From an uncultured Ruminococcus sp. (GTDB lineage: Bacteria; Bacillota; Clostridia; Oscillospirales; Ruminococcaceae), in contig CALDFS010000360.1 in assembly GCA_937942105.1 (NCBI GenBank), forward strand, positions 1-6,357: a DNA stretch of 6,357 bases. The letters run 5' to 3'. How positions within the stretch are numbered: position 1 is the first letter of the stretch; every line of letters begins with the position of its first letter. The notes under the pieces were generated by a model. It was not told the origin of the DNA, did not search any database, and saw only the letters and a list, made by a program, of their open reading frames with translations. A program made the position numbers and the translations under genes. Below, in pieces: positions 1-5,003 of this stretch.

Positions 1-404
1 CGCTGATGTATCAGCTCGCGCTCGGTCTCGGCTACATAGCTTAAAAGCTGAAGGACTATATCAGAAATCAGAGCGCCGGTAAGGTCCTTGCCCCGGCGGG
101 TATCGAGCAGCGGCATATCCAGAACCACTATTGCGGCTGATTTTTCCTTTGTTATTATCCGCCACTGCTCCAGTATTTCATCATAATTTCTGCCCAAGCG
201 GTCGATACTCTTCACAACAAGAACATCACCCTCCTTTAACTTCCGCATAAGGCGCTTATAGCCTGGGCGCTCAAAATCCTTTCCCGAAAGCTTATCCGAA
301 ATAACATTGCTATCCGGCACGCCGAATTCCGCCATTGCAAGGCGCTGGCGATCCTCGTTCTGATCCTTTGTGGATACTCTTATGTAGGCATATGTTTTTG
401 ACAT
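1..404 (-). CDS. Serine recombinase (resolvase/invertase family), N-terminal part, cut by the left edge
   Basis: This is the catalytic domain of a small serine recombinase, which cuts and rejoins DNA through a phosphoserine link. Reading leftward from the ATG at 404 gives 134 codons before the window ends. It opens with MSKTYAYIRVSTKDQNEDRQ. Visible family residues are Tyr7, Arg9 and the nucleophile Ser11 in the YIRVST motif, Ser40, Arg46, and Asp68-Arg69-Arg72 in SIDRLGRN. The LLDTRRGKDLTGALISD stretch and the long helix ending AETERELIHQ follow, as in resolvases. The C-terminal DNA-binding domain is expected beyond the edge. The start is supported by AAGGAGG nine bases upstream (420-414). 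It lies downstream of the ComEA-like gene on the same strand but has its own likely promoter. Resolvase, invertase and transposon-borne recombinase cannot be told apart here. Family is certain; role is not. Confidence 0.93.
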   Translation of the reverse strand, partial: MSKTYAYIRVSTKDQNEDRQRLAMAEFGVPDSNVISDKLSGKDFERPGYKRLMRKLKEGDVLVVKSIDRLGRNYDEILEQWRIITKEKSAAIVVLDMPLLDTRRGKDLTGALISDIVLQLLSYVAETERELIHQ

Positions 405-429
405 TTTTCGATTCCTCCTTTTTCTATGT

Positions 430-459
430 ATTTTACTACAGGATAAAAAAACAGCACAA
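430..459 (-). promoter_or_regulatory. Likely SigA promoter for the recombinase gene
   Basis: On the minus strand a -35 of TTGTGC (459-454) and a -10 of TAAAAT (435-430) are separated by 18 bp. The -10 matches consensus at 5 of 6 positions and the -35 at only 3 of 6. The start codon is 25 bases downstream of the -10, with a strong AAGGAGG between. An imperfect inverted repeat (456-475) overlaps the -35. Moderate support only. Confidence 0.45.
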
Positions 460-475
460 TGGTTTTTTCCACTGT
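456..475. repeat. Imperfect inverted repeat over the recombinase -35 region
   Basis: ACAATGG (456-462) and CCACTGT (469-475) pair at 6 of 7 positions around a loop of six T. Its overlap with the putative -35 would suit an operator, but short imperfect repeats of this kind also arise by chance in AT-rich DNA. Confidence 0.3.
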
Positions 476-508
476 ACCGGTAAGTTTTTGTTAAATTATG
501 TGCATGCC

Positions 509-533
509 AAAGGCGATATTACGCCGCTTTTTT
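509..533. terminator. Weak hairpin, possible terminator between the ComEA-like and recombinase genes
   Basis: GGCG (512-515) and CGCC (522-525) flank the loop ATATTA. The stem extends to AAA/TTT across a two-base bulge, and a run of six T follows on the plus strand (528-533). The T-run is oriented for plus-strand transcripts, yet both neighbouring genes are on the minus strand. On the minus strand only three T follow the stem. It may partly stop transcription leaving the ComEA-like gene; the call is weak. Confidence 0.3.
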
Positions 534-540
534 AGCTATT

Positions 541-990
541 CTACTGCGATTTTACAATACTGCCGTTTTCAAGACGGTATCCGGGATAAAAATACTCAAG
601 AATGTTAGTAAACAGCTTTTCGCCCATTCCGTCCAGATACATTATCTGGCGAACGTCGGTAAAGCCGCCCATGGCATTGCGGAAATCTATTATCAGTTCC
701 GCCCTTTTCTCACCGATGCCGTTAATTTTCATCAGCTCATCCTTATTGGCAGAATTGATTGCCGAAACGTCAGGCTGTTCGGATGGTATAAAGCCAAAGC
801 TTGCATATCTTGTCCGGGAATTATATTGGCTTTCAGCGCTGATTATCGCAAAAGCAAAGCAGACGATATAAACTGCCGCTGCCAGTCCAATAAAGAATGC
901 TTCCGATAATGTAAGCCGCCTTGAAGGCTTTTCTATATGCTTTTCTCTTTCGCAAAAGCTGTATTCGCTGCTGCTTTCAGTATAAGCCAT
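541..990 (-). CDS. ComEA-like membrane-anchored helix-hairpin-helix DNA-binding protein (short form)
   Basis: The 149-residue protein has a cytoplasmic-type N-terminus rich in charged residues (1-30), one hydrophobic membrane segment (about 31-50), a linker of about 25 residues, then a ComEA-type double HhH domain (about 75-135). The first hairpin reads INGIGEKRAELI (89-100) and the second LDGMGEKLF (119-127). ComEA proteins bind incoming double-stranded DNA outside the membrane during natural transformation. Full-size Gram-positive ComEA usually also has an SLBB domain between membrane anchor and HhH, which is missing here, so a general DNA-binding role is possible. The start is set at 990: GGAAGG lies about nine bases upstream and the TTGACT/TATAAT promoter ends only 31 bases before the ATG. 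The frame stays open to an ATG at 1122, but that start has no ribosome site and would place both divergent promoters inside the gene. No comEC or comEB is in view. Confidence 0.85.
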   Translation of the reverse strand: MAYTESSSEYSFCEREKHIEKPSRRLTLSEAFFIGLAAAVYIVCFAFAIISAESQYNSRTRYASFGFIPSEQPDVSAINSANKDELMKINGIGEKRAELIIDFRNAMGGFTDVRQIMYLDGMGEKLFTNILEYFYPGYRLENGSIVKSQ

Positions 991-1021
991 TGATTTTTTC
1001 CTTCCTTTGTGTGTTATAGAC

Positions 1022-1050
1022 ATTATATCACTATGCAGAAGCACAGTCAA
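1022..1050 (-). promoter_or_regulatory. SigA-type promoter of the ComEA-like gene
   Basis: On the minus strand, -35 TTGACT (1050-1045) and -10 TATAAT (1027-1022) are separated by exactly 17 bp. The -10 is perfect and the -35 matches 5 of 6. Transcription would begin near 1015, giving a leader of about 25 nt with the GGAAGG ribosome site before the ATG at 990. This placement is the main argument against the start at 1122. Confidence 0.85.
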
Positions 1051-1100
1051 CAGCTGTTTGAATATTCTGCCACAGCTTGATATTAAGTGCCTTAAATCGC

Positions 1101-1129
1101 TTGACAAATCCTTTCTGTTCATCTATACT
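1101..1129 (+). promoter_or_regulatory. SigA-type promoter of the RadC-like gene
   Basis: A perfect -35 TTGACA (1101-1106), a 17-bp spacer and -10 TATACT (1124-1129, 5 of 6) face rightward. Transcription would begin near 1136, leaving a leader of about 90 nt before the TTG start at 1226. Its -35 is about 50 bp from the -35 of the opposing promoter, so the two are arranged back to back. Confidence 0.82.
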
Positions 1130-1177
1130 AAAAATGTCAGACGAGAACGAATTTATGCGAGACGGTCTTATTGACAA

Positions 1178-1195
1178 CGCCTGTCGGCACGGGCG
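1178..1195 (+). other. GC-rich stem-loop in the leader of the RadC-like gene
   Basis: CGCCTGT (1178-1184) and ACGGGCG (1189-1195) form a seven-pair stem including one T-G wobble, closed by the four-base loop CGGC. It is not followed by a T-run, so it is not a simple terminator. It lies 15 bases before the ribosome site AAGGG (1211-1215) and stands out in an otherwise AT-rich leader. Function unknown. Confidence 0.45.
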
Positions 1196-1225
1196 ACTAT
1201 ATCATTTATAAAGGGCAGATATAAA

Positions 1226-1918
1226 TTGAAAAAGGAACAAACAAAACCGGAGAATCTGCACGTAGGTCACAGGGGCAGAATGAAAAAGCAGTATATGACT
1301 ATAGGGTTAAACAACTGCAGCGACCTTCACTTGCTTGAAATGCTTCTGTTCTACTCCATTCCAAGGGTGGATACGAATGTTATCGCCCACAGACTTCTGA
1401 ACAAATTCAAGGACATAAACGGAGTTCTGGAGGCAAGCAAAGAGGACATTCTCAGCATCAAGGGAATAGGCGAAAAAACATATTCACTTATAAAAACCAT
1501 TGGCGAAATATCAAATTATATGGCTTTTGGTCCGGAAGATATAATAGACCTTTCCGACAAGAAAACTCTTTATGATTACTTTTATTCCTCATCGTATTCT
1601 GCGGTGAACGAATACATGAGCGTTGTATTTTTGAACTGCAAAATGGAGGCTATATGCCATTTCAAATATAATTGCAGTGCTGAGGAGCCGTTCAACCCGC
1701 TAAAGACCTTCGACCATGATTACAAAATCGGCGAAAAATACTGCGTATGCGCACTCATCAAGCCGAAATCAGACCCTGTGGCGGATAAGAATGAGTTAAA
1801 GATCGCCTATGAAATCGCTTCAGTGCTTTCCCGGCATTCAATAGAGCTAAGGGACTTTCTGATAATCGGCAAGGGCGAAGTGCGTTCAGCTATGTACAGC
1901 CGGATAGCTAATCCGTAA
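1226..1918 (+). CDS. RadC-family (UPF0758) protein with degenerate MPN/JAB domain
   Basis: The 230-residue protein has the two-part RadC layout. An N-terminal HhH region carries GHRGRMKK (14-21), LLEMLLFYSIPRVDTN (36-51) and SIKGIGEKTYSLI (77-89); the C-terminal half aligns with the MPN/JAB fold (about 128-230, ending in LIIGKGEVRS). RadC proteins are tied to DNA metabolism by name and context, but their reaction is not settled. Typical members carry the metal-binding motif HNHPSGDP; the matching stretch here is LIKPKSDP (177-184), so both histidines are lost and the later aspartate appears as Glu190. The fold probably remains without metal-dependent peptidase chemistry. The start is TTG, preceded by AAGGG ten bases upstream. 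The first ATG in the frame (residue 19) would cut the conserved GHR motif, so TTG is preferred. It is divergent from the ComEA-like gene and has its own promoter and terminator. It may be a paralogue of a housekeeping radC elsewhere. Confidence 0.85.
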   Translation: MKKEQTKPENLHVGHRGRMKKQYMTIGLNNCSDLHLLEMLLFYSIPRVDTNVIAHRLLNKFKDINGVLEASKEDILSIKGIGEKTYSLIKTIGEISNYMAFGPEDIIDLSDKKTLYDYFYSSSYSAVNEYMSVVFLNCKMEAICHFKYNCSAEEPFNPLKTFDHDYKIGEKYCVCALIKPKSDPVADKNELKIAYEIASVLSRHSIELRDFLIIGKGEVRSAMYSRIANP

Positions 1919-1985
1919 GCTTCACAAGCTTTCAAATATAGAACATAATATTAATTTATTTGCAGTATTTATACTTATTCTGCGT

Positions 1986-2056
1986 AAAAAAAGCCTCTGA
2001 GGATAAGCCAAAAGCTTTGGCATTATGAAAATATGCCGCTGTTTTTGGCTTTTTTT
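1986..2056 (+). terminator. Intrinsic terminator after the RadC-like gene, with two alternative 5' arms
   Basis: AAGCCAAAA (2005-2013) pairs with TTTTGGCTT (2043-2051), followed by a T-run to 2056. Inside, GGCAT (2019-2023) pairs with ATGCC (2032-2036). A second upstream arm, AAAAAAAGCC (1986-1995), is an exact complement of GGCTTTTTTT (2047-2056) and could compete for the same 3' arm. The structure ends 11 bases before the -35 of the next operon and insulates it from radC-like transcription. The stretch 1919-1985 is AT-rich; apart from AAGCTT repeated at 1917 and 1926 I see nothing in it. Confidence 0.8.
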
Positions 2057-2066
2057 AAAAAAGCGG

Positions 2067-2095
2067 TTGACTTTATCGGTTAAAAGCGTTATAAT
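2067..2095 (+). promoter_or_regulatory. SigA-type promoter of the TrpXYZ-like ABC operon
   Basis: -35 TTGACT (2067-2072), a 17-bp spacer and a perfect -10 TATAAT (2090-2095). Transcription would begin near 2102, giving a leader of about 87 nt before the ATG at 2189. The CGGTT sequence occurs twice around the -35 (2064 and 2077), 13 bp apart, a possible but unproven binding site. Confidence 0.87.
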
Positions 2096-2106
2096 GTCTT
2101 AGTATT

Positions 2107-2126
2107 CTGAAAGGATGTGCTTTCAG
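2107..2126 (+). other. Perfect 7-bp stem-loop at the 5' end of the ABC operon transcript
   Basis: CTGAAAG (2107-2113) and CTTTCAG (2120-2126) are exact complements around the loop GATGTG. The element begins about five bases after the expected transcription start. It could act as an operator, a 5' mRNA-protecting hairpin, or part of a leader switch. CTTTC in its 3' arm could instead pair with GAAAG in the ribosome site (2175-2179). Confidence 0.55.
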
Positions 2127-2144
2127 CAGATACAAAATTAACAC

Positions 2145-2172
2145 TGCGATTATTTATGTTGTACATATCGCA
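2145..2172 (+). other. Second leader stem-loop directly before the binding-protein ribosome site
   Basis: TGCGAT (2145-2150) pairs with ATCGCA (2167-2172), and inside it ATGT (2156-2159) pairs with ACAT (2163-2166) around a three-base loop, leaving a five-base bulge. The stem ends just before AAGAAAGG, the ribosome site for the gene at 2189, so its folding could affect ribosome access. I do not recognise a known riboswitch class. Confidence 0.45.
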
Positions 2173-2188
2173 AAGAAAGGTGAAAAAC

Positions 2189-3151
2189 ATGAAAAAGGTA
2201 TTATCATTATTGCTAGCCATGCTTATGATGCTTGCGCTTGTATCCTGCGGTGATTCTGCTGCTGATGAAGATAAGGTTTATGAAATAGGCATCTGCCAGC
2301 TGGTTCAGCACCCCGCTTTGGATGAAGCAACTAAGGGCTTTAAAGACGCTCTTACCGAAAAGCTCGGCGACAAGGTTAAGTTTGACGAGCAGAATGCTTC
2401 CGGTGAAGCCACAAACTGCACCACCATCACTTCCAAGTTTGTTTCCGACAAGGTTGACCTTATAATGGCTAACGCTACCGACGCTTTGGCTGCCGCCTCT
2501 CAGGCGACCGCAGATATCCCGATAGTTGCAACCTCGATAACCGACTATGCAACCGCTCTGGGCATCTCCGACTGGACGGGCAAGACCGGCTTCAACGTTA
2601 CCGGCACCGCTGACCTTGCACCTTTGGCTGAACAGGCTGCAATGCTTAAGGAGCTTATACCGGACGCTAAGAACGTTGGAATTCTTTACTGCTCTGCCGA
2701 AAAGAACTCCAAGTATCAGGCTGACGTTATCACCAAGGAGCTTGAAGCGCTGGGCATGACCGTTAAGGTTTACACATTCGTTGACACCAACGATGTTACC
2801 GCCGTTACCCAGCAGATAGTTGCCGACGCTTGCGACGCTGTATTCGTTCCTACCGATAATACTGCCGCTTCCAACACCGAAGCTATCAACAACGTCCTTG
2901 AACCCGCAAAGATTCCCGTAATCGCCGGCGAAGAGGGCATATGCAAGGGATGCGGAATCGCAACTCTTTCCATCAGCTACTATGATATCGGCTACAAGGC
3001 CGGTGAAATGGCGTATGAAATCCTTGTAAACGGCAAGGATCCCGCCGACATGGAAATCGAATATGCCAAGGAACTTACCAAAAAGTATGTTGCTGACAGA
3101 GCCACTGCGGTAGGCATAACCATCCCCGAAGGCTATGAGCCTATTGCCTGA
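2189..3151 (+). CDS. ABC transporter substrate-binding lipoprotein, TrpX-like (ABC_sub_bind family)
   Basis: The 320-residue protein captures the ligand outside the membrane for the transporter encoded by the next two genes. Residues 1-20 form a lipoprotein signal: MKK, a hydrophobic core, and the lipobox LVSC with Cys20 as the lipid-modified residue. The mature part matches the two-lobed PF04392 family: IGICQLVQHPALDEATKGF (33-51), IPIVATSITD (110-119), NVTGTADLAPLAEQ (136-149), PTDNT (221-225) and EEGICKGCGIATLSISYYD (248-266). Relatives in TrpXYZ-type systems bind tryptophan or other aromatic compounds; the ligand here cannot be read from sequence. Two nearby cysteines, Cys252 and Cys255, lie in the second lobe. 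The start at 2189 is chosen because it directly yields the signal peptide and has AAAGAAAGG upstream. The frame also opens at a GTG at 2117, but that adds 24 residues ahead of the signal and falls inside a leader hairpin. Confidence 0.92.
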   Translation: MKKVLSLLLAMLMMLALVSCGDSAADEDKVYEIGICQLVQHPALDEATKGFKDALTEKLGDKVKFDEQNASGEATNCTTITSKFVSDKVDLIMANATDALAAASQATADIPIVATSITDYATALGISDWTGKTGFNVTGTADLAPLAEQAAMLKELIPDAKNVGILYCSAEKNSKYQADVITKELEALGMTVKVYTFVDTNDVTAVTQQIVADACDAVFVPTDNTAASNTEAINNVLEPAKIPVIAGEEGICKGCGIATLSISYYDIGYKAGEMAYEILVNGKDPADMEIEYAKELTKKYVADRATAVGITIPEGYEPIA

Positions 3152-3175
3152 TTAAAGGCTTAAAAAATATGATTT

Positions 3176-3214
3176 CGCAAAAGCGGTAATCCCAAAAAAT
3201 TACCGCTTTTTGCG
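3176..3214 (+). terminator. Large intercistronic hairpin between binding-protein and permease genes (partial terminator/attenuator)
   Basis: CGCAAAAGCGGTAAT (3176-3190) pairs with ATTACCGCTTTTTGCG (3199-3214), with one extra T as the only fault, around an eight-base loop. The five T lie within the 3' arm rather than after it. It sits between two genes of one operon and no clear promoter follows it. It therefore probably lets some transcription through and protects the 3' end of the upstream mRNA, giving more binding protein than permease and ATPase. Confidence 0.75.
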
Positions 3215-3238
3215 TATTTATCGGAAAGGTCAATTAAT

Positions 3239-4159
3239 ATGCTGGAATTTTTACAGTCACTGCCTTCTCCTATTGCTCAGGGAATGATATGGGGAATAAT
3301 GGCTATAGGCGTTTACATAACCTATAAGATTCTCGACTTTGCGGATTTGACGGTAGACGGCTCCTTGGGCACAGGCGGAGCGGTTCTTGTTGTGCTTACA
3401 ACCGTAAAGGGCGTCAACATTTACCTGGCGCTTATAATAGCTTTCCTTGCAGGATGTCTTGCCGGGCTTGCTACCGGTCTTCTGCACACAAAGTTCGGTA
3501 TCCCCGCTATTCTTTCTGGAATCCTTACTCAGCTTGCACTCTATTCAATCAACTTGGGCATAATGGGTGGGCGTGCAAACACCACCATCAGCTGGAGAAA
3601 CTTTGATCTTATTGTTTCTTCAAAGACGGATCAGCTCGGCTTTACCATACTTAAATGCTTCCTTATAGTCGCTGTTATTATCGGTGTGCTTTACTGGTTC
3701 TTCGGCACCGAGCTGGGAAGGTCCATCCGCGCCACCGGCTGCAACCAGACAATGGCGCGTGCAAACGGAATCAATACCGATTATACCAAGATAATAGGTC
3801 TTATAATCTCAAACGGAATAGTCGCCCTTTCCGGCGGACTTCTGGCTCAGTTCAGCGGAAGCGCCGATATCAACATGGGCAGAGGTGCAATTGTAATCGG
3901 TCTGGCGGCTGTAATCATCGGCGAAGTTATATTCGGCAAGCTGTTTGCAAGCTTTGTTTTAAGGCTTATGTCTGCTGTAATCGGCGGCATAATTTACTAT
4001 ATAGTTATAGCAATAGTTTTGAAGCTTGGTCTGAATGCAAACAACTTAAAGCTGTTCTCGGCTGTTTTTGTTGCGATATTCTTAGCCATACCCTACTGGA
4101 AGTCAAAAATCTCCCTCAGCAAGCCTGCCGGCAGGAAGGAGGGCGAAAAGAATGCTTAA
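3239..4159 (+). CDS. ABC transporter permease, TrpY-like (PF02653-type)
   Basis: The 306-residue membrane protein forms the channel of the uptake system. It has about eight or nine hydrophobic segments, among them 12-30, 60-82, 87-110, 135-155, 185-204, 215-232 and 245-263, and ends in a short basic, lysine-rich tail (288-306). Family signatures are YKILDFADLTVDGS (29-42), the cytoplasmic ATPase-contact region FGTELGRSIRATGCN (155-169) followed by MARANGINTD (172-181), and GLAAVIIGE (221-229). It lies downstream of the PF04392 binding protein across a large hairpin and overlaps the ATPase gene by 8 nt, so the three form one transporter. The ATG at 3239 has GGAAAGG nine bases upstream (3223-3229). 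The length is normal for the family and no damage is seen. Confidence 0.92.
   Translation: MLEFLQSLPSPIAQGMIWGIMAIGVYITYKILDFADLTVDGSLGTGGAVLVVLTTVKGVNIYLALIIAFLAGCLAGLATGLLHTKFGIPAILSGILTQLALYSINLGIMGGRANTTISWRNFDLIVSSKTDQLGFTILKCFLIVAVIIGVLYWFFGTELGRSIRATGCNQTMARANGINTDYTKIIGLIISNGIVALSGGLLAQFSGSADINMGRGAIVIGLAAVIIGEVIFGKLFASFVLRLMSAVIGGIIYYIVIAIVLKLGLNANNLKLFSAVFVAIFLAIPYWKSKISLSKPAGRKEGEKNA
4136..4143 (+). promoter_or_regulatory. Strong ribosome site for the ATPase gene inside the permease gene
   Basis: AAGGAGGG ends eight bases before the ATG at 4152. It lies within the last codons of the permease gene and sets the ATPase start in the overlap ATGCTTAA, suggesting translational coupling. 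Confidence 0.8.
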
Positions 4160-4946
4160 AATAGAAAACGTTTATAAAACCTTCAACCCCGGTACAATCA
4201 ACGAAAAAAAGGCACTTCAGGGAATCAATCTTACCTTGAACAAAGGTGATTTCGTAACCGTCATCGGCGGCAACGGCGCGGGCAAATCCACGCTTTTGAA
4301 CATGATAACCGGCGTTTACCCGGTTGACAGCGGCAAGATAGTAATTGACGGCGTAGACGTTACCAAGATGCCCGACTATAAGCGCGCCAAATACTTCGGA
4401 AGAGTATTTCAGGACCCCATGATGGGCACTGCCGCAGATATGCAAATAGAAGAAAACCTTGCCCTTGCCTACAGACGCGGCAAGAAGATGACCCTTATGC
4501 CGGGCATAACTGCAAAGGAACGCGCCCGCTACAAGGAGCTTCTGGCAATGCTCGATTTAGGACTTGAGGACAGACTTACCTCGAAGGTAGGGCTTCTTTC
4601 GGGCGGACAGCGCCAGGCTATAACCCTTCTTATGGCAACACTGCAAAACCCCAAGCTTTTAATGCTGGATGAGCATACCGCCGCTTTGGACCCGCAGACG
4701 GCTTCAAAGGTGCTTTCGCTCACCGATAAGCTCGTCAGCGAGGGTGAAATAACCACCCTTATGATAACCCACAACATGCGGGACGCCATCACCTACGGCA
4801 ACCGCCTTATCATGATGAACAAGGGCGAGATAGTGTTTGATATATCGGGTGAGGCTAAGCACAAGCTCACTATTGAGGAGCTTATAAAGAAATTCTCAGA
4901 AGCCTCAAACGAAATGCCCAGCGACAGAACTCTTTTGCAGGATTAA
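4152..4946 (+). CDS. ABC transporter ATP-binding protein, TrpZ-like
   Basis: The 264-residue cytoplasmic ATPase powers the upstream permease. All nucleotide-binding motifs are intact: Walker A GGNGAGKST (39-47), Q-loop Gln87 in RVFQDP, signature LSGGQ (149-153), Walker B LLMLDE with catalytic Glu174, D-loop ALD (178-180) and switch His207 in ITHNM. The segment LDEHTAALDP (172-181), with His after the catalytic Glu, is typical of the ATPases that accompany PF04392 binding proteins. The unusual point is Gly40 where many relatives have Ser in Walker A; this should not harm function. The ATG overlaps the permease stop (8 nt shared) and follows an excellent AAGGAGGG. A strong terminator lies 10 bases after the stop, so this is the last gene of the operon. 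Confidence 0.95.
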   Translation: MLKIENVYKTFNPGTINEKKALQGINLTLNKGDFVTVIGGNGAGKSTLLNMITGVYPVDSGKIVIDGVDVTKMPDYKRAKYFGRVFQDPMMGTAADMQIEENLALAYRRGKKMTLMPGITAKERARYKELLAMLDLGLEDRLTSKVGLLSGGQRQAITLLMATLQNPKLLMLDEHTAALDPQTASKVLSLTDKLVSEGEITTLMITHNMRDAITYGNRLIMMNKGEIVFDISGEAKHKLTIEELIKKFSEASNEMPSDRTLLQD

Positions 4947-4955
4947 CAGAATACC

Positions 4956-4991
4956 ATCGCCCACCGGTATATAATCGGCGGGCGATTTTTT
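4956..4991 (+). terminator. Strong intrinsic terminator ending the TrpXYZ-like operon
   Basis: ATCGCCCACCG (4956-4966) pairs with CGGCGGGCGAT (4976-4986) at 10 of 11 positions around a nine-base loop, followed directly by a T-run (4986-4991). GC-rich stem plus U-tract is the standard intrinsic form. It separates the two ABC operons. Confidence 0.93.
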
Positions 4992-5003
4992 GGCTTGCGT
5001 TTA

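Noticed and set aside
335..535. 66-codon plus-strand open frame
   Set aside because: It overlaps the start and promoter of the minus-strand recombinase, has no family features and no ribosome site; it is a chance frame.
405..540. Invertible promoter segment controlled by the recombinase
   Set aside because: I found no pair of long inverted repeats flanking a promoter here; the only repeat is a short imperfect one.
602..871. 89-codon plus-strand open frame opposite the ComEA-like gene
   Set aside because: It is antisense to a well-recognised HhH protein and its composition mirrors that gene; no independent promoter or ribosome site was seen.
2115..2141. Eight-codon leader peptide frame (MCFQQIQN) in the ABC operon leader
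   Set aside because: The GAAAGG before it directly abuts the ATG, so spacing is wrong for initiation, and it contains no run of tryptophan or tyrosine codons that would suggest attenuation.
2117..2188. GTG start at 2117 adding 24 residues to the binding protein
   Set aside because: It would put a non-signal segment ahead of a clear lipoprotein signal, lies inside a leader hairpin, and has no properly spaced ribosome site. The ATG at 2189 has a good site and directly starts MKKVLSLLLA.
2102..2188. T-box riboswitch before the TrpXYZ-like operon
   Set aside because: The leader is only about 87 nt, has no recognisable T-box core or following terminator/antiterminator; a T-box leader needs far more length.
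3655..4164. 169-codon plus-strand frame inside the permease gene
   Set aside because: Arg/Cys/Tyr-rich composition typical of an out-of-frame shadow of a hydrophobic membrane protein gene, with no family features.
4116..4792. Minus-strand frames opposite the ATPase gene
   Set aside because: They are antisense to intact Walker A, LSGGQ and Walker B coding sequence; no promoter supports them.
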